From Gammaproteobacteria bacterium (GTDB taxonomy: Bacteria > Pseudomonadota > Gammaproteobacteria > Xanthomonadales > Marinicellaceae): a stretch of 64,000 nt of DNA. Positions 45,140 through 54,699 of this stretch are shown here, piece after piece (the first letter of the stretch is position 1; every line of letters starts with the position of its first letter). The stretch is from positions 186,001 to 250,000 of the forward strand of contig JAWLAO010000004.1 of assembly GCA_041395445.1 (NCBI GenBank), read 5' to 3'. A program made the translations under genes and the position numbers. The notes under the pieces were generated by a model. The model made no database searches, was not told the DNA's origin, and worked only from the letters and a program-made list of their open reading frames with translations.

Positions 45140-46561
45140 ATGAAAATCTATGGCAGTATAAACAGGTTCATATTCAAAGCCATCATTATCTTTGCAGGAC
45201 TCAATCTGCTGATAACAGGTTCGCTTGCAAAACAAAGTCAACCATCAAAAAATCAAATCATATTGCCGGATTTTGCCGAACTGGTAAAATCGACTTCTCC
45301 TGCTGTTGTTTCGATACAAGCAGTTAAACTTTTTGATAAAAGTTCAGCTCCGGCTTTACCTGATGATTCAATAAATCCTTTACCCGTTCCGGAAAACAAC
45401 ATTGAAACAGATTCATCGCCTGATGAACTTAGAAGTGACACCAGCGGTTCGGGTTTTATTATCAGCCCTGATGGTCTGATTATCACCAACCATCATGTAA
45501 TTGAGGATGCTCTGCGCATTATTATCCACCATAGTGATCGCGACTATTCAGCCAAAGTTCTTGGAGTTGACTCTGCCAATGATATTGCATTGTTAAAAAT
45601 TGAATCAAAAGCCGAATTGCCATATCTTAAATTGGCTGACAGCGACAAGGTTAATATGGGCGACTGGTTGATGGTTATTGGCTCTCCTTTGGGGCTTTCC
45701 AATTCAGTCTCCGTTGGAATTGTTTCAACGAAAGGACGTTCAATCAATATCACTCCTGACAGCAGTCTTGAGAGTTTTATTCAGACCGATGCGGCAATCA
45801 ATTTTGGAAATTCCGGTGGTCCACTCATTAATCTTAACGGTGAAGTGATTGGAGTTGCAACAGCTGTCAACTTTGGTTCAGAAAGCATTGGTTTTGCAGT
45901 TCCTTCTAATATCGTTTCTTACATTTTGCCTCAGTTAAAGGAAAATGGCAAAACTCGTCGTGGTTATATTGGGACACAAGTTCAATCTGTTGATGCTGAT
46001 ATCGCAGAAGCTTTTGGGTTAAACCAACCTACTGGAGTTTTAATAGAAGACGTCATGTCAGGATCACCTGCAAAAAAAGCAGGACTGAAACACGGTGATA
46101 TTATCTTGGCTGCTGACAAAAAAGAGATTACCGATAACAGTAGCCTTATTAATTACATATCCTCCTTAAAACCCGGAACAAAAACTCGTTTGGAAGTTTT
46201 TAGAAATAACCAATCCGAGTATTATGATATTGTTGTCGAGGAGAGAGAACCTATCGTCGACTCTAAAGTTGAATCTAATGACAACGAGCATAATGACGAT
46301 TTTTGGCCGGGATTAAAATATGAAACGATTTATATTCACGATCAACAATTTGTGCAAGTTACTGATATAAACCCGCTCAGTTATTTTTATGATAAAAATG
46401 TGCGATCACAAGATATTATCAGAGAAGTTAACGGCAAGACTCTCAATTCAGCCAATGAGCTTCATACTATTCTCGAATCTACGAAATCTGGTGAGTTACT
46501 CAAACTTTATTTGATAAATGAATCATCTCAAGGATTTTACGCTATCGTCAGGGCTCCTTAG
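45140..46561 (+). CDS. DegQ/DegP-type periplasmic serine protease
   Basis: 473 residues with a signal peptide, then a trypsin-like domain with catalytic H in TNHHVIEDA, D in SANDIALLKI and S in FGNSGGPLIN; first PDZ domain (about 285-370) with GVLIEDVMSGSPAKKAGLKHGDII; and a second C-terminal PDZ (about 395-470) that is clearly diverged. It resembles DegP/DegQ in domain order, distinct from the single-PDZ DegS-like protein elsewhere in the window. A loop rich in Pro/Asp/Ser (PALPDDSINPLPVPENN) sits in the LA-loop position. Confidence 0.88.
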   Translation: MKIYGSINRFIFKAIIIFAGLNLLITGSLAKQSQPSKNQIILPDFAELVKSTSPAVVSIQAVKLFDKSSAPALPDDSINPLPVPENNIETDSSPDELRSDTSGSGFIISPDGLIITNHHVIEDALRIIIHHSDRDYSAKVLGVDSANDIALLKIESKAELPYLKLADSDKVNMGDWLMVIGSPLGLSNSVSVGIVSTKGRSINITPDSSLESFIQTDAAINFGNSGGPLINLNGEVIGVATAVNFGSESIGFAVPSNIVSYILPQLKENGKTRRGYIGTQVQSVDADIAEAFGLNQPTGVLIEDVMSGSPAKKAGLKHGDIILAADKKEITDNSSLINYISSLKPGTKTRLEVFRNNQSEYYDIVVEEREPIVDSKVESNDNEHNDDFWPGLKYETIYIHDQQFVQVTDINPLSYFYDKNVRSQDIIREVNGKTLNSANELHTILESTKSGELLKLYLINESSQGFYAIVRAP

Positions 46562-46734
46562 TTAAGAGCAGTTTTTGAAAAAAACTAAAATACTTTGAAA
46601 TAAGAACAACTCCAGTTTTGATTGTAATTGACCATTATCAACAAAATGTTAATTTGAATAGAATTCAAACCTGAAAACACCTGTCGAGTGCTATACTCTT
46701 TGTAATAATTGTCGATTGAGTTGGGGTGTTAGTG

Positions 46735-48464
46735 ATGTTAAACTTCATTAAGAATATTCATATCATCAGGGCAACAACAGTAATTCTGTTATGCATGTCT
46801 CATTAGAGCCTATCGAATGCTCAAAGTCAGCAAGAGTTTACATTGTTTAATGGAGAATTGGGTAAGACATGGCTTGAACTTGCATGGGCTGGCGGTGATT
46901 TTCCAAAATTCGCACAATTAAAAGATAAAACATTGGTTGTCGATGTTCCTGAGGGAAATTCTTGGGGAAAGACAGGAATTCGTTCAGCGAATACTTTATT
47001 CCAATTTCCTGAATACAGTACAAACAAGGCTGTTCAGTTAAAGTTTGGCATCGATCCGCAACAAACCACAGGTTTTGTTTATGCTATCATTCCGGATAAC
47101 TGGGATGCTAACAAAGAATGGAGATCTCATATCATTCGGCTTCAGGTCAATAAAGAAGACAATGGAGAGACTGCAACCGCTTCTCTATGGATTGAAAAGA
47201 AGAAATTAATGAGTGGAAGTTTCCCAATGGAACAGCTCAGTGAAATAGTCGTTAATATTCAATCAGACAAAGTTGTTCTTGTAAAAAATCGAAATCATAA
47301 TATTATCCTGCAAGGCAAAATCACTTCAAACACTAATCTCTATCGTTACGGCTATAAGGTCAGTGCTATGACTCATGCGAAAGAAGAAAACTCAGCGGTT
47401 AAGCTGGCGCTTAAAAGCATTGAAATGCAGGACATCAATTACCAAAAAGAAAATGACTTTTCTTTAATTTCTTCCAAAACAGGAAAAACAGTTTTATTTG
47501 ACGGCGAGTTATTCGGTCATAACTGGCAACAATACGTTAAAGCAAAAACTGAGTTTGATACCGTTGCTAAACTTGAAAATGGCGCGCTGCGAGTTGATGT
47601 TCCTGCTGAATCCAGCTATGCAAATGTAGGTATTGAATCCACTCAACCTCTGATATGGCTGGATCAGTTTGGAAAAGCAACACGCAGGGAGTTGGTATTT
47701 GATTTTATTCCAGAACTCACATCGGGTTTTGCTATTGCACTCTCTATAAAAAAACAAAATTTCATTTTGAAGTGGTTTAAAAACCATGAATCTGACAGCG
47801 GAACTGTGCAAGTTTATCTCAGTGATAATATGCAATTGATTAACACATACCACTCAACCTATAAACCAGTCTGGGAACTACAAACATCCACTCTTTCTCC
47901 CCATCAAGTGAAGTTCCTGATATCACCAAATGGTATTACAGTATCATCAGATGCTTTTCCGACGCATACGCAACAATGGGAAAGGTTGTATGAACATGCC
48001 GGTTATAACATCCGGGTTTTTAGTTTCCCGGAAACGCCGAACAAACCGGTTCAAATGGCGCTAAAGAAAATCACTCTGGAAAATAAAGTTTTACAATCCG
48101 CCAAAAAACCAAGATTTAAACAGGGAGTTGAGGCTCTTCCCGTCAATGTGTTTTTTAATGGCACACAACACGAAAGCTGGGACATCAACCTTGGAATTTA
48201 CCGGAAGGTTCAGAAATAGTATGCGATTATAACCAGTATGGATTTTCTGTTATAGACACGGACAAAAAATCTCCAAGCTCAATCTGTGGTGTGAACCATA
48301 AAGACCAAATCATTTTTCTTGATGATCGCAGCGAAAGTGCAGATTATCAGATTTCAGTCTATTTTGACCCTGAAAAAACTAAAAACTTCAGTATCATCTG
48401 GTCTCACCAACAAAACCGACGAAACTGGGATTATTGTGAGCTGACACTATTGCAAACTAAATGA
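46735..48464 (+). pseudogene. secreted three-repeat protein, nonsense and frameshift
   Basis: Frame from ATG 46735 gives a signal-peptide-like start (MLNFIKNIHIIRATTVILLCMSH), then an in-frame TAG at 46804, then continues (SLSNAQSQQEFTLFNG). The body has a repeat of about 200 residues: FNGELGKTW...LVVDVPEG, FDGELFGHNW...LRVDVPAE and FFNGTQHESW. It breaks near 48195; the other frame continues with EGSEIVCDYNQYGFSVIDTD and ends at TGA 48462-48464. So a secreted protein of about 570 residues interrupted twice. Family not recognised. Confidence 0.65.
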
Positions 48465-48773
48465 TTAGTCATTAAGTTTTCAATGATTGAGTATTATGGG
48501 AGGGTCAATAATTTTTTAAATTTTAGAACAAAATAATGGAGTATAAGCAATTAACAACTAATCTATAGCGCCAAATTACGTTTGTTTTGACTTGACATAA
48601 AACGAAGTATAAACCTCTCTCAATTTCTGATAGAGGGAAAGATTACCAGTAATTATCAACGTATTTAGGCTTCGTAAGGGATCAAGCCAAAGAATGATTT
48701 CTGCCCGATGTCTAGAATAGCGTAGTTTATTGCTTTTTTTAAAAAAGCTACTGAGGCATAGGATTAATGTGAT
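48465..48773. other. intergenic region, nothing recognised
   Basis: About 309 bases of AT-rich sequence with no coding frame of note. A TTTTTTAAAAAAGC-type stem near 48735-48755 may help end the ubiK transcript, but it is weak. No tRNA or recognisable RNA is seen. Confidence 0.5.
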
Positions 48774-49019
48774 TTATTTTACTGAAGACTTAAGATTCTT
48801 CAATTCTGCTTCCAGAAGTTTCAGTTTTTCACGGGTTTTTGCCAGGACGGCTTTTTGAACTTCGAATTCTTCGCGGGTGACTAAATCCATTTTTTTTAAA
48901 CCTGCAACCAATACCGCCTTGGCATTTTTATGAAAATCTTCTCTGAGAGTTTTTATATCCTGCGGAATCAGTTCACCGATTTTATTGACAACATCTTCTA
49001 CTGCTTGTGGTTTAATCAT
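48774..49019 (-). CDS. ubiK: UbiK accessory factor (YqiC/BMFP family)
   Basis: 81 residues, fully helical: MIKPQAVEDVVNKIGELIP, DFHKNAKAVLVAGLKKMDLVTREEFEVQ (family signature) and a C-terminal coiled coil (REKLKLLEAELKNLK). UbiK binds UbiJ and assists aerobic ubiquinone synthesis in gammaproteobacteria. Transcribed divergently from glnB. Confidence 0.9.
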   Translation of the reverse strand: MIKPQAVEDVVNKIGELIPQDIKTLREDFHKNAKAVLVAGLKKMDLVTREEFEVQKAVLAKTREKLKLLEAELKNLKSSVK

Positions 49020-49121
49020 GATTTTGTGTTTTGTGAATAAAGGACAAATTCTACCATAATCACATGATATTGAGGTTAGCTTTTGACCTTTTGTGAACGG
49101 GAAAAAACTATTTGTTGATAA

Positions 49122-49517
<396 letters not shown>

Positions 49518-49523
49518 CTCTTG

Positions 49524-50885
49524 TTAGTTTAATAACATCCAGTTTCCCAAAGCAAGGAAAGAAACATATCCAACAATATCCGTTACCGTTGTTAAAACCA
49601 CACCTCCGGCAATTGCCGGATCGATGCTCATTCTGCGTAAAATTATCGGAACCATAACTCCGGCAAAAGCTCCGGCTATGAGATTAACCGTCAATGCAAT
49701 ACCAATAACCAAACCAATATCCCATTGTCGAAACCATAAAAAGGTTATCGCCGCTAAAACAAATGCCCAGACAAAACTGTTAATCACGCTAATTGAAACC
49801 TCTCTCGACAGCAAGTGTTTAGCATTGCCAAGACCAACCTGCCCGGTTGCCATACCACGAATCATTAAGGTCAATGTTTGAGAACCGGCAATTCCACCCA
49901 TTGAGGCAACAACTGGCATTAGAATTGCCAAGGCAACGATTTGTTCTAAAGCGGCAGAGAAAAAACCAATCGCATAAGCGGCCAACAGAACGGTGAGTAA
50001 GTTAATTCCCAGCCATAAAGCTCGTCGTTTAGAGCTCTTTAAAACTGGAGCAAACATATCGTCTTCTTCATCCAAGCCTGCCATACGCATGACGGAATGT
50101 TCAGATTCATCACGAATCACGTCCACGATATCATCAACAGTGATGCGGCCTATCACAGTGTTATTCTCATCAACAACAGGTGCTGAAATCCAGTCATAGT
50201 GCTGGAAGTCCTGAGCCACTTCACTGGCCGGTGTTTTAGCTAAAATTGCAGGAGAGTCCATATCTAGGATATCGGCGACTTTGGTATTCGGATCTTTTAA
50301 AAACAAGTCATTGATGTTCAAACGACCCCGATAATGGCCATTTCGACCAACTGCAAATAAATCTCCCAACGGTTCGGGCAGGGAACCTCGCATACGAATA
50401 TAACGTAACACCACATCCAAAGTCACATCCGGTCTGATGGTTATCACATCCGGATTCATCAAACCACCGGCAGAGTTTTCCGGATAGGATAAAGCTGTTT
50501 TAAGTAACTCACGATTGTTTCTGTCCATTGACAGTAACAGTTCATCAGAGACTTCTTTTGGCAAATCCTGAATAATATCAGCAAGGTCATCAAGCTCCAA
50601 ATCGGCCGTGGCTTCAACAAGCTCCTCGTTTTCCATGCTGGCAATGAGGCTGCTTCTGACTTCGTCATGCAGGTGAACCAGAATTTCACCGCTATGTTCG
50701 CTATCAGCCAGTTCCCAAACAATGTTCCTTTTATCGCTAGGTAAAGATTCCAGGAAAAAAGCAATTTCCGCCGCCGGAAACGAATTAATCATTCGTTCGA
50801 CTTCATGCATCCGATTATCATCCAAAGCTACATTCAGGGCGTGGATATCTTTCTCGGTTGCCTCGTTGGGAACTGCTTCTGACAT
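49524..50885 (-). CDS. mgtE: MgtE-type magnesium transporter
   Basis: 453 residues: N-terminal helical MgtE_N domain, a CBS pair (about 130-260), and five C-terminal membrane helices ending GNWMLLN, with the conserved MPVVASMGGIAGSQTLTLMIRG near the pore. The family imports Mg2+ with feedback from the cytosolic Mg-binding domains. Convergent with glnB, with 6 bases between stops; divergent from rimI. Confidence 0.95.
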   Translation of the reverse strand: MSEAVPNEATEKDIHALNVALDDNRMHEVERMINSFPAAEIAFFLESLPSDKRNIVWELADSEHSGEILVHLHDEVRSSLIASMENEELVEATADLELDDLADIIQDLPKEVSDELLLSMDRNNRELLKTALSYPENSAGGLMNPDVITIRPDVTLDVVLRYIRMRGSLPEPLGDLFAVGRNGHYRGRLNINDLFLKDPNTKVADILDMDSPAILAKTPASEVAQDFQHYDWISAPVVDENNTVIGRITVDDIVDVIRDESEHSVMRMAGLDEEDDMFAPVLKSSKRRALWLGINLLTVLLAAYAIGFFSAALEQIVALAILMPVVASMGGIAGSQTLTLMIRGMATGQVGLGNAKHLLSREVSISVINSFVWAFVLAAITFLWFRQWDIGLVIGIALTVNLIAGAFAGVMVPIILRRMSIDPAIAGGVVLTTVTDIVGYVSFLALGNWMLLN

Positions 50886-50970
50886 AGTTAATTAATACTT
50901 TTTGTTTGTTTAAAGAGTTTGTTTGTTAAGGTATTATATGACATTTTCTGATTAAGATATACAGTCACTC

Positions 50971-51429
50971 ATGGGAAAAATATTTTTTGACATAATGACA
51001 AAGCAGGATTTGGATGAGGTTCATCAAATTGAAATAAATAATTATCCGGTTCCCTGGAGCCAAAAAATCATGCTCGACTGTTTACTTGCCGGTTATCATT
51101 CCATTGTCGTAAAAAATCAAAATAACGACATTATCGGTTATTCTTTTTTAATGTCGGGTTATGAGGATTCTCACTTGCTCAACATGTGTATCGATAGAGA
51201 ATATCAAGGTAAGGGTTTAGGGAGAAAACTGCTGCAATACATGGAAAATATCTGCATCTACAACCAATCCAAAGAGTTCATTCTCGAAGTCAGAGAATCA
51301 AATCCGGTGGCTCAAAACCTCTACCAATCATTTGGATTTGAACAAGTAGGAATCCGAAAAGGTTATTACAAAACCATCAATGGCAGAGAAAATGCCATTG
51401 TGATGATTAAAAAATTAAAATCCAATTAG
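50971..51429 (+). CDS. rimI: ribosomal protein S18 alanine N-acetyltransferase
   Basis: 152-residue GNAT enzyme with motif A EYQGKGLGRKLLQYM and the motif SNPVAQNLYQSFGFEQVGIRKGYY, as in RimI, which acetylates the N-terminus of ribosomal protein S18. The opening MTKQDLDEVHQIEINNYPVPWS matches the family (E-x-x-x-x-PWS). It stands apart from the usual tsaB/dnaG-type neighbours. Its stop overlaps the convergent gene's stop by four bases. Confidence 0.88.
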   Translation: MGKIFFDIMTKQDLDEVHQIEINNYPVPWSQKIMLDCLLAGYHSIVVKNQNNDIIGYSFLMSGYEDSHLLNMCIDREYQGKGLGRKLLQYMENICIYNQSKEFILEVRESNPVAQNLYQSFGFEQVGIRKGYYKTINGRENAIVMIKKLKSN

Positions 51430-52238
51430 TTGTTCGGAATTTCATACTCAACCAATTCCGAAGTAATGTTAAAGTATAGCCACCAGCCTTGAGTGATTCC
51501 ATCGGGACCTAAATCCCTGTCGTCATTAGCGCTACAATTCCCCATTCCACCGGGCAACAAAAATGCCAAAGTCATTCCTCCAATAATGGGTGTGGTTGGA
51601 GGAATGATAAAGTTTTCAGCATCAGTCTCACTGATAAATCCTCGACTCAATCCATCACTCAATAATAAACCTCCATCATATTTTAAACTTTGCTGATAAC
51701 CTGAAAGAGTAATACTGCTTCCAAATATATTCATATCAAAATCTTCTGGCTCTGTTGCATAACATGGAAAATCAACAGTATTAGGTTCTGGAATATATCC
51801 ACTAGTTGTATTCGCAAGAGGTGCGAGGCAAGTAGAATCCTGACTAAAAGTGGTAGTGGTTATAATTGGGGTTGTTCCGGTACGGGGTTGACATGCCGCA
51901 CTATGTAAAGGAATCGGACAATCCGCATCCCACATAGAGGCATTCAAAGTTCTTGAAGTAAGATAGTCCGGTTGATCCGTGGTTAAACGGGTGATTTGAT
52001 TTAAGTCAATTGATCCATCACCATCTGAATCTTGTGTCAAAGAATTGTTAAACTCTGAATTTAATTCACTGGTAATATCCGTACAAACTATTTGCAATAA
52101 AAGTAAAAAAACATGAGGGTCAACCATATTCATTGTTGATGTTCTTGTTGCTATTAGCTGCTCAAATTCATTCTTGAAGATATTTTGAGCGTTTGCTGTT
52201 ATCCCGAAAAATAGCAAGATAAGAATTATTCTCTTCAT
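51426..52238 (-). CDS. secreted protein of unknown function
   Basis: 270 residues with a signal peptide (MKRIILILLFFGITANAQN). The body has a DSDGDGSIDLNQITRL stretch that resembles an EF-hand/dockerin-like calcium loop, several cysteines (CPIPLHSAACQPR, CLAPL, CYA, CSAN), and many Thr/Ser. Unlike other secreted proteins here it lacks the IF-x-D-x-FE tail. No family recognised. Overlaps rimI's end by four bases. Confidence 0.6.
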   Translation of the reverse strand: MKRIILILLFFGITANAQNIFKNEFEQLIATRTSTMNMVDPHVFLLLLQIVCTDITSELNSEFNNSLTQDSDGDGSIDLNQITRLTTDQPDYLTSRTLNASMWDADCPIPLHSAACQPRTGTTPIITTTTFSQDSTCLAPLANTTSGYIPEPNTVDFPCYATEPEDFDMNIFGSSITLSGYQQSLKYDGGLLLSDGLSRGFISETDAENFIIPPTTPIIGGMTLAFLLPGGMGNCSANDDRDLGPDGITQGWWLYFNITSELVEYEIPNN

Positions 52239-52318
52239 TGAACTACACCCCCAGTGAACACTTTTTCAACACAATGATAGCACAAATTAACAGTGTGACT
52301 TCTAGGTATAAATACTTT

Positions 52319-52795
52319 TTATGTCGTTTTTTCCAATAAACAAACAGCCTGAACTGCTATTCCCTCTTCGCGACCACAAAAGCCCAGTTTTTCAGTTGTT
52401 GTGGCTTTGATGCTGATTTGTTTATGATTGATGCCTAGAATTTCAGAAAGATTAGTTTGGATGGATGAAATGTAAGGTTTGATTTTAGGCTTTTCACAGA
52501 TAATTGTTGTGTCAATATTTCCTATTTGGTAACCTTTTTTCAGAATGAGATTGTGAATATGCTTCAAAAAAACATCACTGTTACAATCTTTCCATTGGTT
52601 ATCACTTGGAGGAAACAAATGACCAATATCGCCGAGTGCCAATGCTCCGAGTAGTGCATCACAAATAGCGTGTATCAATACATCGCCATCAGAATGTGCT
52701 TTGAAAGACTTGTGAAAAGGTATTTTAATTCCGCCCAAAATGAGATGGTCGCCTTCACAAAAAGCATGAACATCATAACCGCTGCCAATTCTCAT
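52319..52795 (-). CDS. ispF: 2-C-methyl-D-erythritol 2,4-cyclodiphosphate synthase
   Basis: 158-residue MEP-pathway enzyme. It starts MRIGSGYDVHAF (metal-binding Asp/His of DVH), has HSDGDVLIHAICDALLGALALGDIG, and ends LGFCGREEGIAVQAVCLL. Overlaps ispD as ATGA, so the two are coupled; they form part of a gmd-ispD-ispF run. Confidence 0.96.
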   Translation of the reverse strand: MRIGSGYDVHAFCEGDHLILGGIKIPFHKSFKAHSDGDVLIHAICDALLGALALGDIGHLFPPSDNQWKDCNSDVFLKHIHNLILKKGYQIGNIDTTIICEKPKIKPYISSIQTNLSEILGINHKQISIKATTTEKLGFCGREEGIAVQAVCLLEKTT

Positions 52796-53469
52796 TGACC
52801 TTTCCTCAGAATAAATGATGCCAGTAACAAATCATCCGCATAGGTAATTTTGAAATTATCTGAACGGCCTTTAACCAGTAATGGCCTGATTCCTGCTTGT
52901 TCAAAGGCAGAGGCTTCATCGGTCGTGAGTTCGATATCCGCTTTTTGTAAAACCTCAACCAATTGACCAAAAGGAAACATTTGTGGAGTTAGAGCTGAAT
53001 ACAAATTATCTCGATTGATAGTTTTGTCAGCATTTTTACCGTCTTTACTGAATTTTATGGTGTCAGTTATCGGCTTAACCAACAATCCGCCTTGATTTTG
53101 TTGTTTGCATGACTGAATGAGTTTGTTGATGTCGCTGTTTTTCACGCACACACGAGCGGCATCATGAACCAAAATCCAGCTATTGTCTGTGACTAAAGGT
53201 TCAAGAATTTGCAAGCCATGTAAAACCGAACTGAGTCTGGATGAACCACCGGTTGCATACATTAATGGTTTTGAAGCGGTGAGTTCAATATTTTTCCAGA
53301 GTGCTTGTTGTTTCGGCATTACTATAACAATACCTTCAATCTCTTCTATTTTATCAAAGGCATCAATACTGTGCTGAACAACCATTTTTCCGGCAATTTC
53401 AAGAAATTGTTTCGGTGTGTCCGAAGCAAATCTTTGTCCTTTGCCTGCAGCTACAATTATTGCGTACAT
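52792..53469 (-). CDS. ispD: 2-C-methyl-D-erythritol 4-phosphate cytidylyltransferase
   Basis: 225 residues; MEP-pathway step 3, CTP-dependent. It begins MYAIIVAAGKGQRFASDTPKQFL (nucleotide-binding G-x-G-x-R and PKQ), has the conserved VHDAARVCV motif, and TDEASAFEQAG. Follows gmd with 21 bases between, and precedes ispF. Confidence 0.96.
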   Translation of the reverse strand: MYAIIVAAGKGQRFASDTPKQFLEIAGKMVVQHSIDAFDKIEEIEGIVIVMPKQQALWKNIELTASKPLMYATGGSSRLSSVLHGLQILEPLVTDNSWILVHDAARVCVKNSDINKLIQSCKQQNQGGLLVKPITDTIKFSKDGKNADKTINRDNLYSALTPQMFPFGQLVEVLQKADIELTTDEASAFEQAGIRPLLVKGRSDNFKITYADDLLLASFILRKGQ

Positions 53470-53490
53470 TTTGTTTGTTTCAATTCTTTT

Positions 53491-54528
53491 TTATCCGATG
53501 CGGTGTCTCTTTAAATCAGCTTCAACCATCATTTTGCACAATTCTTCGAGACTGCATTGAGGCTTCCAACCCAATTTTTTTACAGCTCTTGAATAATCTC
53601 CAATCAGCAAATCGACTTCTGCCGGGCGATAATAAGCTGAATTGATTTTAACAACTGTTTTGCCACTTGATGTGTCGACTCCAATCTCATCAACTCCTTC
53701 ACCTTTAAATTCAATTTCAATTTCCGCATAAGCAAACGCCATTTGCACAAATTTTCTGACCGTTTCTGTGCGATTCGTCGCCAGCACATAATTATCCGGA
53801 TTCTCTGCTTGTAACATCAAATACATACCCTCCACATAATCTTTGGCATATCCCCAGTCTCTTCTGGCATCAAGATTTCCAAGCTGTAGAAAGTCTTGTT
53901 TTCCGGCTTTGATTCGGGCAACCGCATCGGTAATTTTTCGGGTTACAAACTCAGTTCCTCTAAGCGGGCTTTCATGGTTGAATAAAATGCCACTACAAGC
54001 AAAGATATCGTAAGATTCCCGATAATTAACCACCGACCAATGAGCAAATAATTTAGCTGTACCATAAGGACTGCGAGGATAAAATGGCGTGCCTTCATTT
54101 TGCGGAACAGCCTGAACTTTTCCAAACATTTCCGAAGTGCTCGCCTGATAAAATTTGATATTTGTATCAACCAAACGAATGGCTTCGAGCAAATGCAAAC
54201 AACCCAAACCGGTAATTTGCGCTGTCGCAATGGGTTGATCAAATGATACACCAACAAAACTTTGAGCAGCCAAATTATAGATTTCGTCCGGTCTGATGTC
54301 AGACACCATTTTGATACAATTTGCCTGATCGGTGAGATCAAATTCTACCAAGTGAAGATTCAAATTATTGGTAATTCCGAGCTCTTCTATTCGCCAGAAA
54401 TTAGCTGTGGAGGTCCGACGATAGGTTCCATAGACTTCATAACCTTTTTCTAAAAGTAGCTGAGATAAATAGGCTCCATCCTGTCCTGTAATTCCTGTAA
54501 CTATCGCTTTTTTCACTTTTTGAATCAA
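53491..54528 (-). CDS. gmd: GDP-mannose 4,6-dehydratase
   Basis: 345-residue SDR enzyme: NAD(P)-binding [12 protein letters not shown] (GxxGxxG), STSEMFG, catalytic Y in SPYGTAK, and [16 protein letters not shown]. It makes GDP-4-keto-6-deoxymannose, precursor of fucose, rhamnose or perosamine in surface glycans. No GDP-fucose synthase (wcaG) lies next to it, so the final sugar is open. Sits upstream of ispD-ispF, perhaps by chance. Confidence 0.93.
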   Translation of the reverse strand: MIQKVKKAIVTGITGQDGAYLSQLLLEKGYEVYGTYRRTSTANFWRIEELGITNNLNLHLVEFDLTDQANCIKMVSDIRPDEIYNLAAQSFVGVSFDQPIATAQITGLGCLHLLEAIRLVDTNIKFYQASTSEMFGKVQAVPQNEGTPFYPRSPYGTAKLFAHWSVVNYRESYDIFACSGILFNHESPLRGTEFVTRKITDAVARIKAGKQDFLQLGNLDARRDWGYAKDYVEGMYLMLQAENPDNYVLATNRTETVRKFVQMAFAYAEIEIEFKGEGVDEIGVDTSSGKTVVKINSAYYRPAEVDLLIGDYSRAVKKLGWKPQCSLEELCKMMVEADLKRHRIG

Positions 54529-54699
54529 ACTTTACCACTAAAACAACTCTCATTTTAACATTGTTTTCATGATTTAAACTGAATTTGTTATTATTTCGCT
54601 CTTATTGTTTTTCTTTTTAAGGTTGTTTCTAGATAATAGTTCTAAATCATTGCTTTCTTTGCTAAAATCTCCCAAATCTCGATAAAAATAATATCAATT

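Noticed and set aside
46804..46806. TAG read as an amino acid (pyrrolysine or suppressed amber)
   Set aside because: No sign of such decoding in other genes, and the same gene also has a frameshift, so a pseudogene or sequence error is simpler.
48735..48755. Terminator for ubiK
   Set aside because: The stem is almost all A-T and interrupted, too weak to call.
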